Shown here piece by piece: positions 18,371-28,951 of a stretch of DNA of 64,000 nucleotides. Source of the stretch: Sphingomonas sp. CFBP 8760 (GTDB lineage: Bacteria; Pseudomonadota; Alphaproteobacteria; Sphingomonadales; Sphingomonadaceae). Both the position numbers and the translations under genes were made by a program. Positions within the stretch are counted from its first letter, which is position 1; each line of letters starts with the position of its first letter. Location of the stretch: positions 1-64,000 of the forward strand of contig NZ_JACYUG010000017.1 of assembly GCF_014841615.1 (NCBI RefSeq). Reading direction: 5' to 3'. The notes beneath the pieces were generated by a model that saw only the letters and a list, made by a program, of their open reading frames with translations, was not told the DNA's origin and made no database searches.

Positions 18371-18426
18371 ATCTTATGTGCCGACCCCCTAGGCTGAACG
18401 GTCATATCTCCAGGAGATGGAACACG

Positions 18427-18894
18427 ATGGCGATCGATCGAATCGACCGGCAGATCCTGTCCTTGTTGCAGGACGACGGACGGATGACGAATGTCGATCT
18501 GGCCGAACGGGTCGGGCTGACCGCTCCACCCTGTCTGCGCCGTGTCCGGGCGCTGGAGGAAGCGGGGGCGATTCGCGGCTATCATGCCGATCTGGACGCC
18601 GCGCGCCTCGGCTATCCGATCACGGTCTTCGCGATGGTGTCGCTGCGCAGCCAAGCCGAGCGCGATCTCGCCGCGTTCGAGGACCATGTCGCCGCGATTC
18701 CCGAAATCCGCGAATGCCACATGCTGAACGGCGAGATCGACTTCATCCTCAAGATCGTGGCGTCCGACCTCAAGAGCTTTCAGGAAATCCTGACGACGCA
18801 CCTGACGCCGGCACCCAATGTCGCCAGCGTGAAGACGTCGCTGACGATCCGGACCGCCAAGGCGGTATCCGGCATCCCGGTCCGCCTCGAATAG
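18427..18894 (+). CDS. Lrp/AsnC family transcriptional regulator
   Basis: The 155-residue protein begins with the typical D-R-I-D-R-Q-I-L-S-L-L-Q-D-D-G-R helix and an HTH (about 20-45, with V-G-L-T-A-P-P-C-L-R-R-V), followed by the RAM/AsnC ligand domain from about 70 with H-M-L-N-G-E-I-D-F-I-L. Such proteins form octamers that bind amino acids and bend DNA. The ATG at 18427 is chosen over an upstream codon because the family starts here. Its target is not shown beyond the adjacent palindrome. Confidence 0.92.
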   Translation: MAIDRIDRQILSLLQDDGRMTNVDLAERVGLTAPPCLRRVRALEEAGAIRGYHADLDAARLGYPITVFAMVSLRSQAERDLAAFEDHVAAIPEIRECHMLNGEIDFILKIVASDLKSFQEILTTHLTPAPNVASVKTSLTIRTAKAVSGIPVRLE

Positions 18895-18897
18895 AAA

Positions 18898-18925
18898 ACC
18901 CCTCCCCCGTCGCCAGGGGAGGGGT
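18898..18925. terminator. Bidirectional terminator hairpin
   Basis: ACCCCTCCCC at 18898-18907 pairs with GGGGAGGGGT at 18916-18925 around an eight-base loop. It lies between the convergent Lrp-type and TPR genes. AAAA precedes it on the plus strand, which becomes a short T-run for the minus-strand transcript. Confidence 0.7.
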
Positions 18926-18932
18926 CGCCTTC

Positions 18933-20219
18933 TTATGCGGTCGGTGCCGCCAGATAGGCGTTCCACAGGCCGGCAATCCCGGCGCGCGGCGTGCCCTTCA
19001 CGGCATCGAACGCCGCCTTGGCGCCGGCCTTGTCGCCCGACTTCGCCAGCGCGATGCCAAGGTGCGTGTTGACCTCGTCCGCGTCGACGCCGCCCTTTTG
19101 CAGCGCGACGCGATAGAGCGCGGCCGCCTCGGTGTAGTTGTCCTGACCCAGATAGGCGTCGGCGGTGCCGGCGGCGAGCTTGCCGGTCGCCGCGGCGTTG
19201 GCCTTCGTCTTCAGCGGCGCCAGCGATCCCTCGGCGGCGACCTGACGCGTGGCCTCGGTCACCATCGTCTTGGCCAGCGTGTTGGATGCCGGGATCTTGC
19301 CGGCAGCCTGACCTTCCTTGATGACCGCCAGTGCCTCGGCCGGCAGGCCGCGGCGCTGCACGTCGTCGGCATATTCCAGATAATCGTTCTGGTCGGCCAG
19401 CGCCTTGTTCTGGCGGAGCAGGCGGAACAGGTCGATCTTCTGCGCATCGTCCAGCTTGGCCATCGAGTTGCTCGACAGGCCATAGGTCACCACCACGTCG
19501 CGCCAGTTCTTGGGCGTGGGATAGGCGGAGACATAGGATTGCAGCCACGTCATCGTCGTCGGCAGCTTCGCCTGGTTGGAACGCGCGATGCCATAGCGAT
19601 AGATGTCCTCGGGCGCCTTCTGGCCGCTCGCGTTCATCTGCTGCACCGCAGCCTGCAGGTCGGTCAGGCCACCCGCCACGTCGCCGCCGCCGACCTTCGC
19701 CTGTGCGGTCTGCACGACGAGGTTGGGGTCGGAATAGCCCAACTGCTTGGCCTGCTCGAAGAACTGGACCGCGACCGGGAACTGCTTGCCGTTATAGGCC
19801 AGCAGGCCGCGCTGATAGGCCAGCTTGCCCTTCTCGGCGACGGGCGTGTTCGGGCTGGCCATCAATGCCTCGATCGGCTTGGCCAGCACCGTCTCGTCGA
19901 CCGGCGCGTTCGGGTTGGCGGTGCGTGCGGCCTGGATCTTGATCTGCTCCAGATTGTACCGCATCGCCGCCGCGAAATACTTCTCGTCGTCCGACTTGGC
20001 GACGGTTTCCAGCTGCACGATCGCCGGTTCGGCGGTGGCGGCGTCCTTGGCGGCGAGCGCGGTCTGCGCCGTCTGCGCGGCCTTCAGCGCCTCCGGGCTC
20101 ATCTTGGGGCCGGGCTTCTCGTCCTTCTTCTTCTGGGCGAAGGCGGGTGGGGTCAGGACGACCCCGGTCGCACCGGTGGTCAGCGCCAGCGCGATGGCAA
20201 GCTTCGAAATCGTCTTCAT
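18933..20219 (-). CDS. Secreted TPR-repeat protein
   Basis: The 428-residue protein has a signal peptide cut after A-F-A near residue 28, a lysine-rich linker, and helical repeats with TPR signatures, for example A-Y-Q-R-G-L-L-A-Y-N-G-K-Q-F-P-V-A-V-Q-F near 135 and A-D-A-Y-L-G-Q-D-N-Y-T-E-A-A-A-L-Y near 350. It should be periplasmic and act as a protein scaffold. Similar proteins are abundant in sphingomonads; no partner is evident here because flanking genes are unrelated. Confidence 0.75.
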   Translation of the reverse strand: MKTISKLAIALALTTGATGVVLTPPAFAQKKKDEKPGPKMSPEALKAAQTAQTALAAKDAATAEPAIVQLETVAKSDDEKYFAAAMRYNLEQIKIQAARTANPNAPVDETVLAKPIEALMASPNTPVAEKGKLAYQRGLLAYNGKQFPVAVQFFEQAKQLGYSDPNLVVQTAQAKVGGGDVAGGLTDLQAAVQQMNASGQKAPEDIYRYGIARSNQAKLPTTMTWLQSYVSAYPTPKNWRDVVVTYGLSSNSMAKLDDAQKIDLFRLLRQNKALADQNDYLEYADDVQRRGLPAEALAVIKEGQAAGKIPASNTLAKTMVTEATRQVAAEGSLAPLKTKANAAATGKLAAGTADAYLGQDNYTEAAALYRVALQKGGVDADEVNTHLGIALAKSGDKAGAKAAFDAVKGTPRAGIAGLWNAYLAAPTA

Positions 20220-20381
20220 GGTCGTGGAATTCTCCTGTTGCCCGGTGGCATCGACATGTCGGGTGGCATCTACCGCCGCAGCCTGCCGCCATCAAGCGAG
20301 CCCGGGCGTTATGGTTCCATGTCGCCGCCGCGCTGAACCGCGATTGAACCGCCCCGCCGCCCACGCTACCCGGCGCGGACC

Positions 20382-21122
20382 ATGATTGCCGTGATCTCCC
20401 CCGCCAAGACGCTGGATTATGACAGCGCCCTGCCCCCGCTCGATCCCACCGAGCCGCGCCTCGCGGACGACGCGGCGACGCTGGCGAGGACCGCCGCGCG
20501 GCTGGGGCCAAAGAAGCTGGGCGAACTGATGAAGATATCGCCCGCGCTGGCGACGCTCAACGCGCAACGCTTCCGCGATTTCGCCGACGCCCCCGCCCGC
20601 CCCGCGATGTTCGCGTTCGCCGGCGACGTCTATACCGGGCTGGACGCCGCCACGCTGGAGGCACCGGCGATCGCCTTTGCGCAGGACCATCTGCGGATGC
20701 TGTCGGGCCTGTACGGCCTGCTCCGCCCGCTCGATGCGATGCGGCCCTACCGGCTGGAGATGGGCACGCGCTGGGCGCCGCGTAAGGATCGCCTGACCGA
20801 CTGGTGGCAGGGCCGCATCGCCGACCTGCTCGCCGGCGACGTGGCGGCGGAGGGATCGGGCACGATCCTGAACCTGGCCAGCAACGAATATTGGGCGGTG
20901 GTCGGCGGGCGGCTGCCCGCCGGCGTCCGCACCGTCGCGGTCGATTTCCGCGATGGCGGCCGCTTCGTCAGCTTCCATGCCAAGAAGGCACGCGGCATGA
21001 TGGCGCGCTGGCTGGTCGAACACCGGGTGGAGAAGATAGAGGACATGAAGGCATTCAACAGTGACGGCTATGCCTTCATGGCCGCCGACAGTGACGACCT
21101 ACGCTGGACCTTCGCGCGATGA
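20382..21122 (+). CDS. yaaA: YaaA family peroxide-stress protein
   Basis: The 246-residue protein is full length for the YaaA/DUF328 family. It shows the family start M-I-A-V-I-S-P-A-K-T-L-D-Y, the central F-A-G-D-V-Y-x-G-L and L-S-G-L-Y-G-L-L-R-P-L-D motifs, and the C-terminal F-H-A-K-K-A-R-G motif. In E. coli YaaA limits intracellular free iron and DNA damage during hydrogen peroxide stress. Its stop overlaps the next gene by four bases. Confidence 0.93.
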   Translation: MIAVISPAKTLDYDSALPPLDPTEPRLADDAATLARTAARLGPKKLGELMKISPALATLNAQRFRDFADAPARPAMFAFAGDVYTGLDAATLEAPAIAFAQDHLRMLSGLYGLLRPLDAMRPYRLEMGTRWAPRKDRLTDWWQGRIADLLAGDVAAEGSGTILNLASNEYWAVVGGRLPAGVRTVAVDFRDGGRFVSFHAKKARGMMARWLVEHRVEKIEDMKAFNSDGYAFMAADSDDLRWTFAR

Positions 21123-21802
21123 AGCCGGCGATCGTCATCGGCGCGTCGGGCGGCATCGGTGCCGCGCTAGTGCAGGCGCTGGCGGAGGAGGACGTGCCGG
21201 TGCGCGGCCTCGCCCGCTCCTTTGCCGGGCGCGACCATCTCGACCTGACCGACGAGGCGAGCATCGCCGCCGCCGCTGCCGGCCTCACCACCGCGCCCGA
21301 TCTGGTCGTGCTGACCACCGGGCTGCTGCACGAGGGCGAGCGTGGTCCCGAAAAGAGCATGGCCGCGCTCGATGCCGACTGGCTGATGCGCCAATATGCG
21401 ATCAACGCGATCGGCCCCGCGCTCGTCGCCAAGCATTTCCTGCCGCTGATGCCGCGCACCGGGCGCTGCGTGTTCGCGGTGCTGTCGGCGCGCGTCGGCT
21501 CGATCGGCGACAACAAGCTGGGCGGCTGGTACGGCTATCGTGCCGCGAAGGCCGCCCTGAACCAGCTGATCCGCACCCTCGCGATCGAGGAACGCCGCCG
21601 CAACGATCGGGCGATCGTCGTCGGTCTTCACCCCGGCACCGTCGATACCGGCCTGTCCCGGCCGTTCCAGGCGAATGTCCGCGCCGACCAGCTGTTCACC
21701 GCCGATCGCGCCGCGGTGCAGCTGCTCGACGTGATCGAGGGGCTGAAGGCGCCCGACAGCGGCCGGCTGTTCGATTGGGAAGGCAAGGAAATCACGCCCT
21801 GA
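21119..21802 (+). CDS. Short SDR family oxidoreductase
   Basis: The 227-residue SDR has the cofactor motif G-A-S-G-G-I-G near residue 8 and the catalytic Y-R-A-A-K at about 142, preceded by S-A-R-V-G-S-I-G. It is shorter than classical SDRs and resembles C-factor/CsgA-like members, some of which act in cell signalling while others are metabolic. The four-base overlap with yaaA makes co-expression under oxidative stress likely. Confidence 0.88.
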   Translation: MKPAIVIGASGGIGAALVQALAEEDVPVRGLARSFAGRDHLDLTDEASIAAAAAGLTTAPDLVVLTTGLLHEGERGPEKSMAALDADWLMRQYAINAIGPALVAKHFLPLMPRTGRCVFAVLSARVGSIGDNKLGGWYGYRAAKAALNQLIRTLAIEERRRNDRAIVVGLHPGTVDTGLSRPFQANVRADQLFTADRAAVQLLDVIEGLKAPDSGRLFDWEGKEITP

Positions 21803-21885
21803 CGAAAAGCGGCGCACGCGTGACTTTGCCCGCCACAGGGCATAGAGGGCAAGTCACACCCCTGTAACGAACCGGAAAGCTGACC

Positions 21886-24671
<2,786 letters not shown>

Positions 24672-24675
<4 letters not shown>

Positions 24676-25025
24676 CCGATCGTCCCCAGACCGCGTACAA
24701 GGTGCTGACCGCCGACCAGATGGCAACGCTGGAACGCGACGGCAGTTTCGCCGGCGCGCCAGTCGATCTGGCCGATGGCTATGTCCACCTGTCGACCGCG
24801 ACCCAGCTCACCGAAACGGTCGACAAGCACTTCGCCGGGCAGACGGATCTGCACGTCGCCGCGGTGGATCTGGGCAGTTTCGGCGGATCGCTGAAATGGG
24901 AGGAAAGCCGGGGCGGCCAGCTCTTCCCGCACCTCTACGGCCCGCTATTGCTGGAAACGGTGATCGCCTACGGCCCGTTGGAGCGGGACGAGGACGGTAC
25001 GGTGAAGCTCCCCGTCGCGGGGTAA
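24672..25025 (+). CDS. DUF952 family protein
   Basis: The 117-residue protein matches the DUF952 pattern: an N-terminal [17 protein letters not shown] near 40, L-K-W-E-E-S-R near 80, and a F-P-H-L-Y-G-P-L end. The fold is related to ADP-ribosyl-handling domains, but the function is unknown. It overlaps the gyrA stop by four bases, a neighbourhood I would expect in other sphingomonads. Confidence 0.85.
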
Positions 25026-25081
25026 CGCCACATCCATCAATGCCTCGTAACAAATTTCGCTGAGCACGACCCGTCATCATT

Positions 25082-25157
25082 CGTCATTGCGAGGGTAGCA
25101 AAGCAATCCAGGGCAGCGCGCGGGACACTGGATTGCTTCGCAACGCTCGCAATGACG
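25082..25157. repeat. REP-like palindromic intergenic repeat
   Basis: CGTCATTGCGAG at 25082 and the following AAGCAATCCAG pair with CTGGATTGCTT and CTCGCAATGACG at the other end, forming a long imperfect hairpin of about 30 bases per arm. The same family of short palindromic repeats is scattered through many proteobacterial genomes. It fills the gap between DUF952 and the convergent HTH/EF-hand gene and could end both transcripts. Confidence 0.75.
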
Positions 25158-25184
25158 GCAGGGTCAAACTACTGGAATCCGGTA

Positions 25185-25904
25185 TCAGTCCGCGGGCACG
25201 CCCGACAACAGGACCCATGGCATCATATAGTCGACATACTCCCTCTCGCTGACCTTGCCGTCACGATCATTGTCCAGCTTGGCCATCCATTTGCGCTCCG
25301 CTGCGGGATCGGGCGATCCTGCGGTGGGCGCCGGGGGCAGACTGGAGTCGCGATTGCTGTCACGCGGCTCCATCGCGGACGTCTCGCGCACGTCGAGATA
25401 CCCCGAATGGTCGGTGTCCTTGATCCGGAAGTCCTGCCGGATGTGAGCTGCGGCCTCATCCATCCCGACCTTTCTCGCGGCCACGACCTCGCCTTTTCCG
25501 TTCGTCATCTGTGGCGTGTAGACGTCCGGGGTAGGCACGTCCTGTACGAGGGCCGCGACAAACAATGCTGCGAGCATGATCGATCCTTTATGGAGTGACG
25601 GCCGTTCCACCACCCAGATCGGGGACAGCGCGACGGTAGTGTCCTCCACGCGATCACCGCCGGCCGACAGGTCCGGCGATCCGGGTACCAGTTGCTGGTA
25701 CCCCTCCGCCGCTGCCAGCATCCGCGCGGCGGTCAGCGATGATGATTGGCCCAGCTTCGCCCGTGCCATCTTCAGCCGCTTCTCCACGGCATGCGGCGAG
25801 ATGCCGAGATCGATGGCCATCTCCTTGGCGGTCTGGGGCAGCAGACGGCGGCGCAGGCATTCCTTTTCGTTCTCGGTCAGTCGGGCGATGGCCGGATCAG
25901 GCAT
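25185..25904 (-). CDS. LuxR-type HTH joined in frame to a membrane segment and EF-hands
   Basis: One uninterrupted 239-codon frame encodes two unlike parts. Residues 8-62 are a LuxR/GerE-type helix-turn-helix (L-T-E-N-E-K-E-C-L-R, A-K-E-M-A-I-D-L-G-I-S-P-H-A-V-E-K-R-L). From Met110 there is a hydrophobic leader (M-L-A-A-L-F-V-A-A-L-V) and then two EF-hand loops, D-T-D-H-S-G-Y-L-D and D-N-D-R-D-G-K-V-S. AAAGGA lies six bases before Met110 (25577), so a separate secreted EF-hand protein may be started inside the gene. Whether it is a membrane-tethered regulator with a calcium sensor or two products is open. It overlaps the upstream DUF488 gene by eight bases. Confidence 0.7.
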   Translation of the reverse strand: MPDPAIARLTENEKECLRRRLLPQTAKEMAIDLGISPHAVEKRLKMARAKLGQSSSLTAARMLAAAEGYQQLVPGSPDLSAGGDRVEDTTVALSPIWVVERPSLHKGSIMLAALFVAALVQDVPTPDVYTPQMTNGKGEVVAARKVGMDEAAAHIRQDFRIKDTDHSGYLDVRETSAMEPRDSNRDSSLPPAPTAGSPDPAAERKWMAKLDNDRDGKVSEREYVDYMMPWVLLSGVPAD

Positions 25905-26331
25905 AGAGATCGATCACCTCACACCCCTGCCCCACCGCCTCCAGCAACAAGGTGCGGTGACAGTGGCAGGGGTCGCGTTCGTAGCAGACCAGCGCCGATG
26001 GCATTTCTTCGGCCAGCGCCAGCATCCGCGCCGCCTGCGCCATCGCCTCGGGCAGTTCGAGTTGCTCGTCATACACCGCGCGCAGTGTCGCGACGTCGCC
26101 CTTCTTCGCCGCATCGCGCCCGCGCTTCGGCGTGCCCAGCGCCTTCAGATGGACGTAATCGATCTCCACCTCCTTCAGCGAGGCGGCGAGCGGCGATTTC
26201 GAGAAGCCGGGCCGGCGCGACAGCGGCAGGGCGCGTATGTCGATCACCCGTCGTACCCCCGCGCCCTGCAGGGCCGCGATGAAATCGGCCATCGTCGTGG
26301 CTTCGTAGCCGATAGTGAAGATCGTCGTCAT
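25897..26331 (-). CDS. DUF488 family protein
   Basis: The 144-residue protein has the DUF488 pattern: I-F-T-I-G-Y-E at the N-terminus, a [12 protein letters not shown] segment near residue 35, and a C-terminal C-Y-E-R-D-P-x-x-C-H-R with the paired Cys and His typical of the family. The start at 26331 places the family motif at the N-terminus; an ATG 18 bases upstream is also possible. The function is unknown, and the Cys/His cluster suggests metal binding. Confidence 0.85.
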   Translation of the reverse strand: MTTIFTIGYEATTMADFIAALQGAGVRRVIDIRALPLSRRPGFSKSPLAASLKEVEIDYVHLKALGTPKRGRDAAKKGDVATLRAVYDEQLELPEAMAQAARMLALAEEMPSALVCYERDPCHCHRTLLLEAVGQGCEVIDLYA

Positions 26332-26375
26332 CGCCGGTACTTGCCGCATCGCCCGCCGAACCGCTAGGCCGGGGC

Positions 26376-27743
26376 ATGACCCATGACATCCATATCGTCG
26401 GCGGCGGCCTCGCCGGTTCGGAGGCCGCGTGGCAACTGGCCGAGGCGGGCTTCAAGGTCCGCCTGTCGGAAATGCGCGGATCGGGCGAGTCGACCGCCGC
26501 GCACCAGACCGATGGCCTCGCCGAACTCGTCTGCTCCAACTCGTTCCGCTCCGACGATGCGGAGGCCAACGCCGTCGGCCTGCTGCATCAGGAGATGCGC
26601 ACGCTCGGCTCACTGATCCTGACCCAGGCGGATGCCCACCGCGTCCCCGCCGGGTCGGCGCTGGCCGTCGATCGCGACGGTTACTCGCACGGCGTCACGC
26701 AGGCGCTGGCCGACCACCCCAACGTCACGCTGGTGCGCGAGCGGATCGACGCGCTGCCCGATGGCCCGGCGATCCTCGCCACCGGTCCGCTCACCGCGCC
26801 GTCGCTGGCCGCCGCGATCGGCGACGCCACCGGGGCGGAGGCGCTCGCCTTCTTCGATGCGCTCGCTCCCATCGTCCACCGCGATTCGATCGACATGGAC
26901 GTGGCGTGGTTCGCGTCGCGCTGGGACAAGGGCGAGACCAAGGATTACATCAACTGCCCGATGGACAAAGATCAGTATCTGGCCTTCCACGCCGGGCTGG
27001 TCGAGGGCGAGAAGACGCCGTTCAAGGAGTGGGAAAAGGACACGCCCTATTTCGACGGATGCATGCCGATCGAGGTGATGGCGGAACGCGGCGTCGATAC
27101 GCTGCGCTATGGGCCGATGAAGCCGGTCGGCCTCGACAATCCGAAGACGGGGCGCTGGCCCTATGCCGTCGTCCAGTTGCGGCAGGACAATGCGCTGGGC
27201 ACGTTGTGGAACATCGTCGGGTTCCAGACCAAGCTGAAGCACGCCGAACAGGTCCGCCTGTTCCGCACCATCCCCGGCCTGCAGAATGCGGAGTTCGCGC
27301 GGCTGGGCGGGCTGCACCGCAACACCTTCATCCGCTCGCCGGAATTGCTCGACGGTACGTTGCGGCTGAAGAACCGGCCGAACCTGCGCTTCGCCGGGCA
27401 GATCACGGGGTGCGAGGGCTATATCGAATCCGCCGCGATCGGGATGCTCGCAGGCCGCTTCGCCGCCGCCGAACTGCGCGGGGAGACGCTGGCGCCGCCA
27501 CCGCCCGAAACCGCGCTGGGTGCCCTGCTGGGGCATATCACCGGCGCGGCGGTGGCGGAGACGTATCAGCCGATGAACGTCAATTTCGGCCTGTTTCCGC
27601 CGATCGAGGTCCGCACCAAGAAGGCGGATCGCAAGCGGATGTACACCGATCGCGGCCGTGCCGCGCTGGCGGGGTGGATCAGCCCTCCTCCGCCGGGGCA
27701 GCCGGTGGCGGACAGGGTGTCGGGCGAGCCGGCTTCCGCTTGA
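26376..27743 (+). CDS. trmFO: TrmFO, folate/FAD-dependent tRNA (uracil-54-C5) methyltransferase
   Basis: The 455-residue protein makes ribothymidine at position 54 of tRNA using methylenetetrahydrofolate and FADH2. The FAD-binding G-G-G-L-A-G is at residues 9-14 and E-A-A-W-Q-L follows. The family motifs [26 protein letters not shown] (catalytic cysteine region) and G-C-E-G-Y-I-E-S-A are intact. The C-terminal end extends past the usual core and overlaps the convergent EF-hand gene by 65 bases. Confidence 0.95.
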   Translation: MTHDIHIVGGGLAGSEAAWQLAEAGFKVRLSEMRGSGESTAAHQTDGLAELVCSNSFRSDDAEANAVGLLHQEMRTLGSLILTQADAHRVPAGSALAVDRDGYSHGVTQALADHPNVTLVRERIDALPDGPAILATGPLTAPSLAAAIGDATGAEALAFFDALAPIVHRDSIDMDVAWFASRWDKGETKDYINCPMDKDQYLAFHAGLVEGEKTPFKEWEKDTPYFDGCMPIEVMAERGVDTLRYGPMKPVGLDNPKTGRWPYAVVQLRQDNALGTLWNIVGFQTKLKHAEQVRLFRTIPGLQNAEFARLGGLHRNTFIRSPELLDGTLRLKNRPNLRFAGQITGCEGYIESAAIGMLAGRFAAAELRGETLAPPPPETALGALLGHITGAAVAETYQPMNVNFGLFPPIEVRTKKADRKRMYTDRGRAALAGWISPPPPGQPVADRVSGEPASA

Positions 27744-28152
27744 CCGCGGTAGTGGCGAATTCGGCGGCTGACATGGCGCCGGATTTGTCACGGTCGGCGA
27801 CGGCGAACTTGGCGGTCGTCTTCGCCGCCCATTCGTCGAACGACAATTGCCCGTCGCCATTGGCGTCCAGCTTCGCATAGGCCTTGCGGCGCGAGACGAG
27901 ATATTCGTCGCGGGTGATCTGGCCGTCGCGATCCTTGTCATACCGGCCGAAACGCTTTTCCTCACGGGTTCTGGCGGTGGCCTCCGGCACGCGTTCGGGC
28001 AGCGGCTCCTCGATGCCGGGCGCCGCCTCCACCGGCCGCTGGGGCAACGCCGCGGCGGGAGCGGCGTCGCGTGCCGACCACAGCATCATTCCCGCCGCAA
28101 CCGCCGCCACCCCGGCACCACCGCCCGCCGCATATCGCCACATCGTCATCAT
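27679..28152 (-). CDS. Exported or membrane-anchored EF-hand protein
   Basis: The 157-residue protein has an N-terminal hydrophobic segment (about 8-26) followed by a proline/alanine-rich linker and three EF-hand loops: [18 protein letters not shown] and D-R-D-K-S-G-A-M-S. It should bind calcium outside the cytoplasm. The tail is Pro/Lys-rich. Several ATG codons lie at the start and the exact one is uncertain. Its 3' 65 bases are antisense to the trmFO end. Confidence 0.82.
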   Translation of the reverse strand: MMTMWRYAAGGGAGVAAVAAGMMLWSARDAAPAAALPQRPVEAAPGIEEPLPERVPEATARTREEKRFGRYDKDRDGQITRDEYLVSRRKAYAKLDANGDGQLSFDEWAAKTTAKFAVADRDKSGAMSAAEFATTAVKRKPARPTPCPPPAAPAEEG

Positions 28153-28176
28153 TCCCCCCTTTGTCGATGTTTCGAA

Positions 28177-28860
28177 TTATCGTCCCGTCAGACGATTGAC
28201 CATCAGCCGGCCGACCCTGGCGGGATGGCCCGGCGGCCTGGGCCGGTCGGATACGTCCATCCGGGCCGCCAGCGCCATCGCACTCAACGACCGGACCGGT
28301 CGGCTCCAACGAACCGCCCCTATCGTCGCCAACCGTTCCTTCGCGAGCGATGCCGCCAGCGACCGTGATTCCGGTGCGGACAGATTGGCGCTCAGGTCGG
28401 CCAGCGCCCATCCCTCCCCCGTCACGGCCAATGGTTCGGCGGCAGCACCGAACAGCCGCCCGGCCAGGGTGAACAGGATGCCGCCCCGCGCCGCCGCATG
28501 GCGCAGCATCGCCGGAGCATCGAGCACGTCGGCGTCGATCAGCGCTTCCCAGCCGTCGATCATCGCCGCCAGTTCATCGCCCGCGATCCCCCGGGTCAGA
28601 ACCTCGCCAGCCAAGGCCTGCAGCACCGGTTCCGCCGGTGGCCGATCGTCGGTCAGCCCGATTAGCGCCTCATACCACCAGGTCAGCCGCATCTGCCCCA
28701 CCAGCGGCTCCCGCGTCGATCGCAGGATCGATCCCAGCCGCTCGTCCAGCGCTAGCAAGGCGGCGAAGCCCGCCCGCGCGGTCGGTGGCGCATAGCCGAC
28801 GATCAATTGTCGTTCGGCCGCAACGGCATCGGGGTCATGGGTAGGAATATTAACCGTCAT
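28177..28860 (-). CDS. Squalene/phytoene-synthase-like protein
   Basis: The 227-residue protein begins R-Q-L-I-V-G-Y-A-P-x-x-A-R and carries R-E-P-L-V-G-Q-M-R-L-T-W-W-Y-E-A-L near residue 45, the hallmark of the squalene/phytoene synthase fold. The first aspartate-rich motif D-x-x-x-D of true synthases is not visible. It therefore resembles the short COG1562 members related to the respiratory-complex assembly factor NDUFAF6 more than a carotenoid enzyme. The ATG at 28860 starts at the family N-terminus; the upstream extension is basic and unlikely to be translated. Confidence 0.72.
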   Translation of the reverse strand: MTVNIPTHDPDAVAAERQLIVGYAPPTARAGFAALLALDERLGSILRSTREPLVGQMRLTWWYEALIGLTDDRPPAEPVLQALAGEVLTRGIAGDELAAMIDGWEALIDADVLDAPAMLRHAAARGGILFTLAGRLFGAAAEPLAVTGEGWALADLSANLSAPESRSLAASLAKERLATIGAVRWSRPVRSLSAMALAARMDVSDRPRPPGHPARVGRLMVNRLTGR

Positions 28861-28951
28861 CAGGGCATCGCCTGTACCGCGTCGCACGATCGTGCGCCAC
28901 GCCGGTAGCCGGGATTGCGTGATGGGTTTTCGTTTCGCGTGGACGACGGGG

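Noticed and set aside
18417..20336. 639-codon plus-strand frame across the Lrp and TPR genes
   Set aside because: It runs through two real genes and a terminator in a different frame and has no domain signal.
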